From Sphingomonas sp. 32-62-10 (GTDB lineage Bacteria > Pseudomonadota > Alphaproteobacteria > Sphingomonadales > Sphingomonadaceae): DNA of 64,000 nt. Made by a program: the position numbers and the translations under genes. The DNA lies in NCBI GenBank assembly GCA_002280555.1, contig NCEE01000016.1, positions 1 to 64,000 of the forward strand, given 5' to 3'. Positions 1-8,983 of the stretch are shown piece by piece (the stretch's first letter is position 1; every line of letters starts with the position of its first letter). The notes below the pieces were generated by a model that made no database searches, was not told where the DNA came from, and was given only the letters and a program-made list of their open reading frames with translations.

Positions 1-1
1 G

Positions 2-685
2 AGGTGGTCGCTTGCCGAGCCAGGGATTGGGCTCGCCAGTTGTCTCCATGTCGGGCGCGGCGATGCCGGGGGGTGGTCGGTGCTCGCCGCAATGGATTTG
101 TCATACCGGTTCATGCCCAGCGTGCTGATGGGTGTCGCGCTTGGCATGGCCAAGCCAACGCTGGGGCCGACCATGGCGTTCACTCGCGACACCCTTGGCC
201 GAATCGGCGGGTTTGCGGCGTTCGGCGATGTTCTTGCCGATGATTATGAAATGGGGGAGGCGGTACGAGCGCTCGGGCTGCGCACGGTGCTGTCGCCTTT
301 TTACATCACCCATGGCTGTTCGGAGCCGAGCCTGCCCGCGCTGGCACGCCACGAACTGCGCTGGACGGTGACGATCTTCCGAATCGATCCCGCCGGTTTC
401 GCCGGTAGCTTGGTGGTCCACACGCTGCCGATGGCGCTGATCGGCGCGGCGCTGGCCGGATTTTCAACCGCCGGATTGGCGGTACTGGCGGTCGCGTTCG
501 CTTCTCGCGCGCTCGTCCGGCTGCGGATGGACATCGCTTCGGGCAGCGTATCCGGGCCGCTGATGCTGGTGCCAATTCGAGACCTGCTGTCTTTCGTGCT
601 GTTTTGCGCTACTTTCTTTGTTCACAAAGTCGATTGGCGAGGCTCGCAATTCCGGGTAACTCGTGATGGACGACTGCAATCGTGA
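2..685 (+). CDS. hpnI: HpnI-type hopanoid glycosyltransferase, 3' part only
   Basis: These are the last 227 residues of a family-2-type glycosyltransferase of the hopanoid pathway. HpnI is known to transfer N-acetylglucosamine to bacteriohopanetetrol at the inner membrane. The frame is already open at the left edge, so the start lies outside the window. Visible are the acidic stretch VLADDYEMGEAV (near 230-265), the motif RHELRW (near 347-364), which corresponds to the Q/R-x-x-R-W acceptor signature, and two or three hydrophobic C-terminal segments. The next gene, an HpnJ-type radical SAM enzyme, starts 16 bases after the stop, which is the usual hpnI-hpnJ order. Assignment to HpnI, as opposed to another ceramide-glucosyltransferase-like enzyme, rests on this context and on overall resemblance. 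Confidence 0.82.
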   Translation, partial: RWSLAEPGIGLASCLHVGRGDAGGWSVLAAMDLSYRFMPSVLMGVALGMAKPTLGPTMAFTRDTLGRIGGFAAFGDVLADDYEMGEAVRALGLRTVLSPFYITHGCSEPSLPALARHELRWTVTIFRIDPAGFAGSLVVHTLPMALIGAALAGFSTAGLAVLAVAFASRALVRLRMDIASGSVSGPLMLVPIRDLLSFVLFCATFFVHKVDWRGSQFRVTRDGRLQS

Positions 686-701
686 TAAGGGTTCCACGGC
701 T

Positions 702-2083
702 ATGATGCGCTCTTTGTTCCTCCAGGCGCCATCGTTTGACGGCTATGACGGCGGCGCCGGCGCGCGCTATCAGATGAAGCGCGAGGTGAAGTCCTTCTGG
801 TATCCGACCTGGCTGGCCCAGCCTGCAGCGATGATCGAGGGATCGAAATTGATCGACGCGCCGGCCCGACGCCCAGCTTCAATCAAGACATCCGCACCGC
901 CCGCCTGATCAAGGAACGCAACCCCAAGATCCTGATTGCGTTCGTCGGCGCGAAGGTGATGATCGACGATGAGGCGAGCCTGAAAGCGTGCGAAGCGATC
1001 GACCTTGTCTGCCGTGAGGAATATGATTTCACCTGCGTTGAACTGGCGGAGGGGCGGCCGCTTGCCGAAATCGACGGCATCACCTGGCGCGCACCCGACG
1101 GGACGATCGTCCGCAACAAGGACCGCGCCGCGATCGAGGATATGGATATCCTGCCGATGGTGTCGCCAATCTACAAACGCGATCTCGATACGTCCAAATA
1201 TTATGGCGGGTATCAGCGCTACCCTTATGTGTCCTTTTACACCGGGCGTGGATGCAAGAGCCGCTGCACTTTCTGCCTCTGGCCGCAGACGATCAGCGGG
1301 CATCGTTACCGGCATCAGAGCGTGCCGAAGGTGATCGAAGAGGTAAAATACATCCTCCGCGAAATGCCGGAAGTGAACGAGATTTTCTTCGACGACGACA
1401 CGCTGGCCGATGCCCATGATTTCGTGGTCGAATTGTCGGGTGCGCTGCGCGAGCTCGGCTTTGGCACGCCCGGTTTTCGCGTCACCTGGGGCTGCAACGC
1501 CAAGGCCAACGTGCCGCAGCCCGTGCTCAAGGCGATGAAGGAAGGCGGCTGCCGCGTTCTGCTGGTCGGCTATGAAAGCGGCAACCAGCAGATTTTGCAC
1601 AACATCAAGAAGGGCCTGCGCGTTGATGTCGCGCGGCAATTCACCAAGGACGCGCACGCGCTCGGCCTGACGATTCACGGGACCTTCATTCTTGGGTTGC
1701 CCGGCGAAACGCTGGAGACGATCGAAGAGACGATCCAATACGCCAAGGAAATCGATCCGCATACAATCCAGGTGTCGCTGGCCGCACCCTATCCCGGCAC
1801 GTTTCTGTACAAGCAGGCGATCGAAAATGGCTGGTTCGACAATGAAGACCATCTGCTGACGGATGGCGGCAATCAGATTGCCCAGCTCAGCTATCCGCAC
1901 CTCCCTTCGACAGTGATCTTCGAAAAGGTCGAGGAGTTCTACAAACGCTTCTATTTCCGTCCGTCGAAGATCGGGTCGATCGTCTGGGAAATGCTGCGTG
2001 ACTGGGACATGATGAAGCGCCGCCTGCGGGAAGGCGTCGAGTTTTTTGACTTCCTCAGCCGTCGCAAGGAAGCTGCGGGCTGA
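702..2083 (+). pseudogene. hpnJ: hpnJ (hopanoid radical SAM protein), internal deletion and frameshift
   Basis: HpnJ is the radical SAM/B12-type enzyme proposed to contract the sugar in cyclitol-ether hopanoids. The N-terminus (ATG 702, MMRSLFLQAPSFDGYDGG) runs in one frame to SKLIDAPA near 866. The protein then continues in another frame from TPSFNQDIR at 869 to the stop at 2083. The radical SAM motif C-x3-C-x2-C is intact (CKSRCTFC, near 1252-1275), as is the FFDDDT motif. Other HpnJ proteins have about 23 residues between these two blocks, including the end of the first B12-domain-like strand. About 67 bp therefore appear lost, with a frame change at 867-868. As written, no full-length protein can be made. 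It may be a true pseudogene or a sequence error. Confidence 0.85.
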
Positions 2084-2129
2084 TTTGCACCCGGCCCGAT
2101 CTGCCCCAACCTGAACTGCAGCACGCGCA

Positions 2130-3107
2130 ATGCTGAAATATCTTGCCCTGATCCTGACCGTGATAGGGCTGATTGCAGCGCTGTGGCTGATCGGCGCGAC
2201 GGGCTGGCAGAATGTGATCACTGGCGTGTCGAGCATCGGAATGCTCGGTTTTCTGGCGCTGATGGGCTGGACCGGCATCAACCTGACGATCCTGGGCGCG
2301 GCGTGGCTGGCGGTGGCCCCGGGCATAGCGCGGAGTCAGCTCGGCACCTTCGCCTGGGCGCGCACGACGCGTGAAGCCGCGACCGATGTGCTGCCCTTCT
2401 CGCAATTTGGCGGGCTGGTGGTGGGCGCACGCACCGCGATTGCGGGCGGCATCCGCGAATCGCTGGTTTATGCCTCGCTGATCGCTGATCAGACGACCGA
2501 ATTGGCTGCGCAACTGGTGTTCACGATGTTCGGCGTCGTGATGCTTGCATTGGTGTTGACGGACCAATCGGTCGCGGCGGGCGTGCTGCCTTTGGTGCTC
2601 GGCGGGCTTGCCCTAATGGCCGGAATCATGGCGCTTTTCGCCTTTGCGCAGCGCCCGGTGCTGAAGATGGCGCAGGGGCTCGCCGGACGTCTATTGCCGC
2701 AATCAGTGGCAACGATGAGCGCGCTGACGACGGAGCTCGACGCGATCTATGCCCAGCGCGGCCGGGTGATTGCGGCGTTTCTGTTGCACTTGCTCGCCTG
2801 GGTTTTCAGCGCAGCCGGTGCCTGGATGGCACTGCGCTTCATGGGAAGCGCACTGCCGCTTATCGATGTGCTGACGATTGAGGCGCTGATCTTTACACTG
2901 CGCACCGTCGCGTTTGCGATTCCCGGCGGCGTCGGCGTGCAGGAAGCGGCGTATTTGCTGATCGGTCCGCTGTTCGGCCTCACCCCCAGCGCCGCGCTCG
3001 CGCTGTCGCTCGTCAAACGCGCACGTGACATCGCCGTCGGGGTGCCGGGGGTGCTGTTGTGGCAGGCGTTCGAAGTTCGCGCGCTGCGAGCGGGTGCGGT
3101 GGCATAA
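2130..3107 (+). CDS. hpnL: HpnL-type integral membrane protein (UPF0104/LPG-synthase TM family)
   Basis: This 325-residue protein is almost entirely hydrophobic, with about eight membrane segments spread along its length. It belongs to the family related to the transmembrane flippase part of lysylphosphatidylglycerol synthase. Supporting motifs are the central LPFSQFGGLVVGARTAIAGG stretch and, near the C-terminus, FAIPGGVGVQEAAYLLIG. The second is the conserved P-G-G-x-G-x-x-E-A segment of the family. A hopanoid-associated subfamily (HpnL) is usually found beside hpnI and hpnJ, and this gene starts 46 bases after hpnJ on the same strand. Its biochemical role is not established; transport or flipping of a hopanoid or lipid is inferred from the family. 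Confidence 0.72.
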   Translation: MLKYLALILTVIGLIAALWLIGATGWQNVITGVSSIGMLGFLALMGWTGINLTILGAAWLAVAPGIARSQLGTFAWARTTREAATDVLPFSQFGGLVVGARTAIAGGIRESLVYASLIADQTTELAAQLVFTMFGVVMLALVLTDQSVAAGVLPLVLGGLALMAGIMALFAFAQRPVLKMAQGLAGRLLPQSVATMSALTTELDAIYAQRGRVIAAFLLHLLAWVFSAAGAWMALRFMGSALPLIDVLTIEALIFTLRTVAFAIPGGVGVQEAAYLLIGPLFGLTPSAALALSLVKRARDIAVGVPGVLLWQAFEVRALRAGAVA

Positions 3108-3128
3108 GCGAAGGCCCGCCTAGGCATC

Positions 3129-3220
3129 CGTCACCCTGAACTTGTTTCAGGGTCCACCTTGCAACCACACACAGTCAATCATTTGGCGCGCTGGATGCTG
3201 AAACAAGTTCAGCATGACGG
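3129..3220. repeat. Intergenic palindromic element, family A (copy 1)
   Basis: Two hairpin half-sites face each other. The left half reads CCCTGAACTTGTTTCAGGG and the right half TGCTGAAACAAGTTCAGCA; about 37 unrelated bases lie between them. The same composite, with the halves exchanged, occurs at 31321-31412 and 43781-43872. It sits between hpnL and the convergent chorismate mutase gene, where transcripts from both sides end, so a role in transcript ends is possible but not shown. Confidence 0.85.
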
Positions 3221-3245
3221 TAAGGTGCGGAGCAACCGGCAATAC

Positions 3246-3530
3246 CTAACCCTGCAGCTTCTCATGATGCCGGATCACCTCATCGATGATGAAACGCAGG
3301 AATTTTTCCGAAAATTCCGGATCGAGCTGAGCATCGTTGGCAAGGGCGCGCAGGCGCGCGATCTGGGCCGTTTCACGTGCCGGATCCGCTGGGGGCAGGC
3401 CATGCGTTGCCTTGTACCGGCCAACCGCCTGCGTGACCTTGAACCGTTCGGCGAGCAGGAAGACGAGCGCGGCATCGATATTGTCGATGCTCTGGCGATA
3501 GCTGCTCAGCATTTCATCCGGCACGGTCAC
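3246..3530 (-). CDS. Chorismate mutase, AroQ type
   Basis: This small all-helical protein of about 94 residues would convert chorismate to prephenate in phenylalanine and tyrosine synthesis. The pattern YRQSIDNIDAALVFLLAERF, followed by GRYKATHGLPPADPARE, matches the AroQ fold with its catalytic Arg, Lys and Glu positions. I chose the GTG at 3530 because the family usually has only a few residues before the Y-R-x-x-I-D-x-I-D segment. ATG 3512 is a good alternative. The GTG has the purine-rich stretch AAAAAGGGG immediately upstream, unusually close. The gene is transcribed away from the polyprenyl synthase gene, about 100 bases distant, and converges on hpnL. Confidence 0.85.
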   Translation of the reverse strand: MTVPDEMLSSYRQSIDNIDAALVFLLAERFKVTQAVGRYKATHGLPPADPARETAQIARLRALANDAQLDPEFSEKFLRFIIDEVIRHHEKLQG

Positions 3531-3632
3531 GCCCCTTTTTGCGGTCTGGTGCCCTTTTTGGGCGGGGAGCCCCTGCTGCGCAAGCGGCATTCCCTTGCGT
3601 TTATCGCCTCGAGCCGCCACATCGCGGAAACC

Positions 3633-4646
3633 ATGACAGCGACCATCCACCGCATCGATCCACGGCCATCACCGTCCCTCGATCCGATGGTCGCGTTGGT
3701 CGCGAAGGACATGAACCTTGTCAACGCGGTCATCCTTGATCGCATGCAATCGCAGATCCCGCTGATTCCGGAGCTTGCCGGGCATCTGATCGCGGGCGGC
3801 GGCAAGCGGATGCGACCGATGCTTACGCTCGCGAGCGCAGCCTTGCTTGGGTATACCGGCACGCGTCATCACGGGCTGGCTGCGGCCGTCGAGTTTATTC
3901 ACACCGCAACACTGCTTCATGACGATGTCGTCGACGGCAGTGATTTGCGGCGCGGGCGGCGGACCGCGAACAACATCTGGGGCAATCCGGCGACCGTGCT
4001 GGTCGGCGATTTCCTGTTCAGCCGTGCGTTTGAGCTGATGGTTGATGATGGCAGCCAGAAGGTGCTGAAAATCCTGAGCCATGCCAGTGCGGTGATCGCC
4101 GAAGGCGAAGTCAACCAGCTGACGGCGACTCGCCTGATCGAACTTGGCGAGGAACGCTATCTCGACATTATCGGCGCGAAAACGGCGGCGTTGTTTGCTG
4201 CTGCCTGCCGCGTATCGGCAGTGGTGGCCGAGCGGCCCGACTCGGAGGAAGCTGCGCTCGACGCGTATGGCCGCAATCTGGGGATCGCTTTCCAGTTGGT
4301 CGACGATGCGATTGATTACGTGTCTGACGCGGGCACGATGGGCAAGGATGCCGGCGATGATTTCCGCGAGGGAAAGGTGACGCTGCCCGTTATCCTCGCT
4401 TATGCGCGCGGCAACGCCGAAGAACGCACCTTTTGGAAGGATGCGATCGAGGGGCGGCGGACGACCGATGAAGATCTCGCCCATGCCATCGCGCTGATCC
4501 AGTCGTCACGCGGGGTGGACGATACGCTCGCCCGCGCCCGCCATTACGGCCAGCGCGCGATCGATTCGCTTGGCTGTTTCAGCAACGGCAAGGCCAAGGC
4601 AGCGATGGTCGAAGCCGTCGAGTTCGCAATCGCCCGGGCGTATTGA
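3633..4646 (+). CDS. Long-chain polyprenyl diphosphate synthase
   Basis: This 337-residue trans-prenyltransferase builds the isoprenoid tail for ubiquinone by repeated addition of isopentenyl diphosphate. The signatures are complete: GGGKRMRPML, the first Asp-rich motif LLHDDVVDGSDLRRG, and the second Asp-rich motif FQLVDDAIDYVSD. Length and motifs fit octaprenyl or decaprenyl diphosphate synthase (IspB/DdsA); alphaproteobacteria usually make Q10, but chain length cannot be read from sequence alone. ATG 3633 gives the normal family length, whereas the frame is open much further upstream without resemblance to anything. It is followed at 19 bases by a flavin monooxygenase gene on the same strand. 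Confidence 0.92.
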   Translation: MTATIHRIDPRPSPSLDPMVALVAKDMNLVNAVILDRMQSQIPLIPELAGHLIAGGGKRMRPMLTLASAALLGYTGTRHHGLAAAVEFIHTATLLHDDVVDGSDLRRGRRTANNIWGNPATVLVGDFLFSRAFELMVDDGSQKVLKILSHASAVIAEGEVNQLTATRLIELGEERYLDIIGAKTAALFAAACRVSAVVAERPDSEEAALDAYGRNLGIAFQLVDDAIDYVSDAGTMGKDAGDDFREGKVTLPVILAYARGNAEERTFWKDAIEGRRTTDEDLAHAIALIQSSRGVDDTLARARHYGQRAIDSLGCFSNGKAKAAMVEAVEFAIARAY

Positions 4647-4665
4647 AGCGCGGGTTCGGCCGGGT

Positions 4666-5865
4666 ATGAGGCCGATCGATATTGCCGTTGCGGGATGTGG
4701 CCCCTGCGGCCTTGCCTCGGCGCTGCTCCTGGCGCGGGATGGCCACCGGGTTACCATTTTTGAACGGTTTGATGCGGCGCAACCGGTCGGTTCGGGCCTG
4801 ATGCTGCAACCCACCGGGCTTGCAGTGCTTGATCGGCTTGGGCTTGGCGATGCCGCGCGCGCCAAAGGGGCGGTGATCGAGCGACTGATTGGGCGGGCCG
4901 GTGCCGATGGGCCTGTCGTGCTCGATGTGCGCTATGCGGCCATGCGGCGGCCGGTTAGCGGGATCGGTATCCACCGAGCGAGCTTGTTCGGGCTTCTCCA
5001 CGACGCGGTCATCGACGCGCGAATCGTAATCGAGACGGGTCGGCAGGTCGTCGGCAGCGCGTTGGTGGCGGACGGTAAACGACGACTCGACTTTGCGGAT
5101 GGCACCAGCGTGGGGCCGTTCGATCTTGTGGTCGACACGCTCGGCGCACGATCGGTGCTGGCAGCACCTACGGGTCGAGACTTGCCCTATGGGGCGCTAT
5201 GGGCAAGCCTCGATTGGGTCGACGGCGCGGGTTTTGACGGTGCGGCGCTGGAACAGCGCTACCGCGCGGCGCGGCAAATGACCGGGGTGATGCCGATTGG
5301 TACGGCCCCCAATCACACCATGCCGCAGGCCGCCTTTTTTTGGTCTTTACGTGCCGATGCGCTCGATGCCTGGCGCAACCGGGGGTTGGCGGCGTGGGCC
5401 GACGAGGTGCGCACGCTGTGGCCGATCTGTGACGTCCTGCTCGACCAGATCGGCGATTCTGACCAATTGACGTTTGCGCGCTACGCGCACCGAACGCTGT
5501 CGCGTCCGGCGTCCACGGGGTTGATCCATATGGGGGACGCCTGGCATTCGACGAGCCCGCAACTCGGCCAGGGGGCCAATATGGCGCTGCTCGATGCTTG
5601 GGCGCTGGCGCAGGGGCTACGTAGCAGCGGATCGGTTGGCGAGGCGCTCGCCTGGACGGTGCATTTGCGATCGGATCACATCAACCTGTATCAAAACCTC
5701 AGCTACTGGCTGACGCCCGTCTATCAATCCGATGGCAACGTCGTGCCGTTTCTGCGTGACCGGTTGGTCGCCCCGCTCTCAAAAATCCCACCAATCCCCC
5801 ATGTTCTGGCGATGCTGGTGAGCGGGCTGGTCGGCGCGCCGCTAGGTCGGCTGGATCTTGCATGA
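4666..5865 (+). CDS. FAD-dependent aromatic-type monooxygenase
   Basis: This 399-residue group A flavoprotein monooxygenase resembles UbiH and salicylate hydroxylase. The N-terminal dinucleotide-binding fold starts at once (AVAGCGPCGLASALLL, a G-x-G-x-x-G motif), which favours ATG 4666. A second FAD signature with the G-D motif is at IHMGDAWHSTSPQLGQGANM in the last third. Such enzymes hydroxylate an aromatic ring with NAD(P)H and oxygen. Its place directly after the polyprenyl diphosphate synthase gene suggests, but does not prove, a ubiquinone-ring hydroxylation role. The stop overlaps the start of hrpB by four bases (ATGA), so the two are probably translationally coupled. Confidence 0.8.
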   Translation: MRPIDIAVAGCGPCGLASALLLARDGHRVTIFERFDAAQPVGSGLMLQPTGLAVLDRLGLGDAARAKGAVIERLIGRAGADGPVVLDVRYAAMRRPVSGIGIHRASLFGLLHDAVIDARIVIETGRQVVGSALVADGKRRLDFADGTSVGPFDLVVDTLGARSVLAAPTGRDLPYGALWASLDWVDGAGFDGAALEQRYRAARQMTGVMPIGTAPNHTMPQAAFFWSLRADALDAWRNRGLAAWADEVRTLWPICDVLLDQIGDSDQLTFARYAHRTLSRPASTGLIHMGDAWHSTSPQLGQGANMALLDAWALAQGLRSSGSVGEALAWTVHLRSDHINLYQNLSYWLTPVYQSDGNVVPFLRDRLVAPLSKIPPIPHVLAMLVSGLVGAPLGRLDLA

Positions 5866-8327
5866 TCCTGCCTATCCACGCCGTTCTGCCCGATTTGCTC
5901 GCCGCGCTACGCGCTGGGCCGAATGCGGTACTGGTCGCGCCGCCGGGCGCGGGGAAGACCACGGCGGTTGCCCCTGCGTTGCTGGACGAGGATTGGTGCA
6001 GCGGCGAAATCCTGCTGCTTTCCCCGCGCCGCTTGGCCGCGCGCGCGGCGGCGGAGCGCATGGCGGGACAGGCGGGAGAGGGCGTTGGCAAGACCTTTGG
6101 GTACGCCACGCGGATGGACAGTAAGCGATCGGCTGCTACTCGCGTAACGGTGATGACCGAGGGGATTTTCGTCAGTCGCATCCAGGCCGATCCCGAACTG
6201 GCGGGGGTGTCGGCGGTGCTGTTCGACGAAGTGCATGAACGCAGCCTCGACAGCGATTTCGGGCTGGCGCTTGCGATCGATGCGCAAGGCGGCTTTCGGC
6301 CCGATCTGCGGCTGGTGGCGATGTCCGCCACGCTCGATGGCGCGCAATTCGCCTCGCTGCTTGGGGATGCTCCCGTGATCGAAAGCGAAGGGCGGAGTTA
6401 TCCGCTGAAGCTGCGTCACATTGGTCGCGGGGCGGAGGCGCGGATCGAGGACAGCATGGCCAGCGCGATCCGCCAGGCGCTGCGCGACGAACAGGGCGGC
6501 GTGCTCGCCTTCCTGCCGGGCGTTGCTGAGATAGAGCGGGTGGCTGAGCGGCTCAGCGATCTGCCGCCGGGTATCGTCCTCCACCGACTCCACGGCAGTC
6601 TCGATCCCGCTGCGCAACGCGCCGCAATCGTGCCCGATCCGGATGGCGTGCGTAAGCTGGTACTCGCGACCTCAATTGCCGAGACGAGCCTCACGCTCGA
6701 TGGCATCCGCGTCGTGGTCGATTCGGGGCTCGCCCGCCGCCCGCGTTATGATCGCGCGGCGGGCATGACGCGGCTGGTGACCGAGCGCGCAAGCCAGGCA
6801 TCGGTCACCCAGCGCGCTGGTCGCGCGGCGCGGCAGGGGCCGGGGGTCGCCTATCGGTTGTGGGAGGAAGCGGCGACGGCGGGGCTGCCGCGCTTCGATC
6901 CGCCCGAAATTCTCGAGGCCGATCTGTCGGCGCTGACGCTCGATTGCGCGCGCTGGGGGGTGGCCGATCCGCGCACGCTCGCCTGGATCGATCCGCCGCC
7001 CGATGCTGCCGTGGCGGAGGCGCGGGCGCGGCTGACGGCGCTAGGGGCGATCGATGGCGATGGTCGAGTAACGCCGCATGGCGAGGCGATCGCGCGCCTG
7101 CCGCTATCGCCCCGGCTGGGGCATATGCTGATCGAGGCGGGTAAAATGGGCCTTGCCACGACTGCCGCCCAGATTGCCGTCCTGCTCGGTGAGCGGGGGC
7201 TGGGCGGTACGGACGTCGACATGGACAGCCGCTTGCGTCGTTGGCGTAGCGAAAAGGGCGCGTGGGCCGAGAATGCCCGTCGGTTGGCGGCACGCTGGGC
7301 GGCGATCGTGGATGGCCCCCGTACCAGTGCGGCAACGGGTATAGATGTCGCCACCTGTATCGCGCTTGCCTTTCCCGATCGGATCGGCCGCCGTCGCGAT
7401 TCTTCGGGAGAGAATTGGGCGTCGGCCGGAGGGCGGGGTTTTCGACTCGACCCCACATCATCGCTTGCCAGGAACGAATGGCTCGCGGTGGCGGAAACGC
7501 AGGGGTTGGCGGCGGGCGCGCGCATATTGTCTGCCGCGGCAATCGATCTCGCGACGGTCGAAACGTTGTTCGGTGACCGAATCGAGGCACGCCGCATTGT
7601 CAGCTTCGATCCTGCCACCGGCGGCGTCCAAGCAAGCCATGAACGGCGGTTGGGCGCGATCCGGCTGGGGGGCGGTCCCGATTCGAACGCTGACCCGGCA
7701 GCGATCAGCGCCGCGTTGCTGGCGGGGTTGTGCGAGCATGGGCTGGCGCTGCTCCCATGGTCCGATAGCGCGACCGCGCTTCGCCAGCGCGCCGCCTTCG
7801 CTGCCGCCCACGGCGCGCCAGAGGTTGCGCTGGACGATGCCGCGCTGCTCGCCCGCGCTGATGAATGGCTGGTGCCGCTTCTCGAGGGCAAGCGCAGACT
7901 AGCGCAGATCGATAGCGGTGCGCTGACGGAGGCGTTGCGCGGCCTGATCGGGTGGGATGCATTACGCGCGATCGATCGGCTTGCGCCGCCGCGCTTCGAT
8001 TCGCCCGCAGGCAGCAGTCATGAGATTGATTATGCCGCCGAAGCCGGGCCGACCGTCGAGCTCCGACCACAGGCGCTGTTCGGCCTTGCGCGGCATCCGA
8101 TGATCGCGGATGGCCGCGTGCCGCTGGTGCTCAGCCTGACCTCACCTGCCGGTCGCCCGATCCAGACGACGCGCGATCTGCCGGGGTTTTGGGCGGGCAG
8201 CTGGACCGACGTCGCGCGGGAAATGCGCGGGCGCTATCCCCGCCATCCCTGGCCTGACGATCCAGCGAGTGCGGCGGCGACGCTGCGCACCAAAAATGCT
8301 GATGCGCGCCGCGCCCAAGCACAGTAA
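5862..8327 (+). CDS. hrpB: ATP-dependent RNA helicase HrpB
   Basis: This 821-residue DEAH-family superfamily 2 helicase is the normal length for HrpB. Seen in order are Walker A APPGAGKTTAV (near residue 28), a DEVH box in LFDEVHERSLDSDF, the SAT motif MSATLDG, motif V TSIAETSLTLDGIRVVVDSG, motif VI QRAGRAARQGPG, and then the long HrpB-specific C-terminal region with the helicase-associated domain. It is assumed to act on RNA in the cytoplasm; its substrate in most bacteria is not known. Start ATG 5862 overlaps the monooxygenase stop. The NDUFS4-like gene follows after 9 bases with a good GGAGG site. Confidence 0.95.
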   Translation: MILPIHAVLPDLLAALRAGPNAVLVAPPGAGKTTAVAPALLDEDWCSGEILLLSPRRLAARAAAERMAGQAGEGVGKTFGYATRMDSKRSAATRVTVMTEGIFVSRIQADPELAGVSAVLFDEVHERSLDSDFGLALAIDAQGGFRPDLRLVAMSATLDGAQFASLLGDAPVIESEGRSYPLKLRHIGRGAEARIEDSMASAIRQALRDEQGGVLAFLPGVAEIERVAERLSDLPPGIVLHRLHGSLDPAAQRAAIVPDPDGVRKLVLATSIAETSLTLDGIRVVVDSGLARRPRYDRAAGMTRLVTERASQASVTQRAGRAARQGPGVAYRLWEEAATAGLPRFDPPEILEADLSALTLDCARWGVADPRTLAWIDPPPDAAVAEARARLTALGAIDGDGRVTPHGEAIARLPLSPRLGHMLIEAGKMGLATTAAQIAVLLGERGLGGTDVDMDSRLRRWRSEKGAWAENARRLAARWAAIVDGPRTSAATGIDVATCIALAFPDRIGRRRDSSGENWASAGGRGFRLDPTSSLARNEWLAVAETQGLAAGARILSAAAIDLATVETLFGDRIEARRIVSFDPATGGVQASHERRLGAIRLGGGPDSNADPAAISAALLAGLCEHGLALLPWSDSATALRQRAAFAAAHGAPEVALDDAALLARADEWLVPLLEGKRRLAQIDSGALTEALRGLIGWDALRAIDRLAPPRFDSPAGSSHEIDYAAEAGPTVELRPQALFGLARHPMIADGRVPLVLSLTSPAGRPIQTTRDLPGFWAGSWTDVAREMRGRYPRHPWPDDPASAAATLRTKNADARRAQAQ

Positions 8328-8336
8328 GGAGGCGGC

Positions 8337-8618
8337 ATGATCACCGCCCGCATCTATCAACGTCCCAAAAACGCCATGCAATCGGGCCGCGCCCGCACGC
8401 AGATCTGGGTGCTCGAATTCGAGCCGAGCGAGGCCAAGCAACCCGATCCGCTGACCGGCTGGGCAGGTTCCGGCGATGTGCGTGATCAGCTACGGCTGAC
8501 CTTCCCGACGCTGGAAGCAGCGCAGGGTTATGCGACGCGCGAGGGCATCAATTTCCACGTCGTGCCCGCGCCCGAACGAAAGCTGAAGCTGCAGGCTTAC
8601 GCCGATAACTTCCGGTGA
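8337..8618 (+). CDS. NDUFS4-like complex I accessory protein
   Basis: This 93-residue protein belongs to the ETC complex I conserved-region family, the bacterial relatives of mitochondrial NDUFS4 (18 kDa subunit). Typical features are ARIYQRPKNAMQSGRA at the start, WVLEFEP, then PDPLTGWAGSGD and LRLTFPTLEAAQGYA with a hydrophobic-aromatic pattern. In alphaproteobacteria this is a supernumerary subunit bound to the peripheral arm of NADH:quinone oxidoreductase. A strong GGAGG lies just before the ATG. The stop overlaps the GTG of the next gene (GTGA). Confidence 0.9.
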   Translation: MITARIYQRPKNAMQSGRARTQIWVLEFEPSEAKQPDPLTGWAGSGDVRDQLRLTFPTLEAAQGYATREGINFHVVPAPERKLKLQAYADNFR

Positions 8619-8983
8619 GCCCGCGTTCGGTTGTCAAAGCGTGGATTCGGGCGTTCAACGCGGCTGATATCGATGCGCTGATGGCGCTGTATCATGAGGA
8701 AGCGATCAACCATCAGGTTGTCCGCGATCCGGTGATTGGGCGTGACGCCATCCGTGCGATGTTCACCCGCGAATTTGCCAGCGCAACGATGCATTGCATC
8801 CCCGAAAATCTGTTCGAGGACGGCGAATGGGCGATCCTCGAATGGCATGACCCCACCGGCCTGCGCGGCTGCGGCTTGTTCCATGTCATCGACGGGGTGA
8901 TCGAGTTCCAACGCGGTTACTGGGACCGGCTGAGTTTCGAGGCGGGCCAGCCTCAGGCTAAATCTCAGGCGAGCAAGGACTGA
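8615..8983 (+). CDS. SnoaL-like / NTF2-fold protein
   Basis: This 122-residue protein has the cone-shaped NTF2-like fold pattern: AWIRAFNAADIDALMALYHE, followed by PVIGRDAIRAMFTREF and a C-terminal strand set (EWAILEWHDP, GCGLFHVIDGVI). Members are often isomerases, cyclases or unassigned; the substrate cannot be told. The GTG start at 8615 is embedded in the stop of the NDUFS4-like gene, suggesting translational coupling. Its 3' end overlaps the convergent Nudix gene by 19 bases. Confidence 0.75.
   Translation: MSPRSVVKAWIRAFNAADIDALMALYHEEAINHQVVRDPVIGRDAIRAMFTREFASATMHCIPENLFEDGEWAILEWHDPTGLRGCGLFHVIDGVIEFQRGYWDRLSFEAGQPQAKSQASKD

Noticed and set aside
770..2326. A 518-codon open frame on the minus strand across hpnJ
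   Set aside because: It is antisense to well-conserved radical SAM sequence, and its protein has no recognisable family. High GC content leaves long open antisense frames.
3159..3632. N-terminal extension of the polyprenyl diphosphate synthase
   Set aside because: The frame is open but lies over a palindromic element and the convergent chorismate mutase gene; the family starts near 3633.
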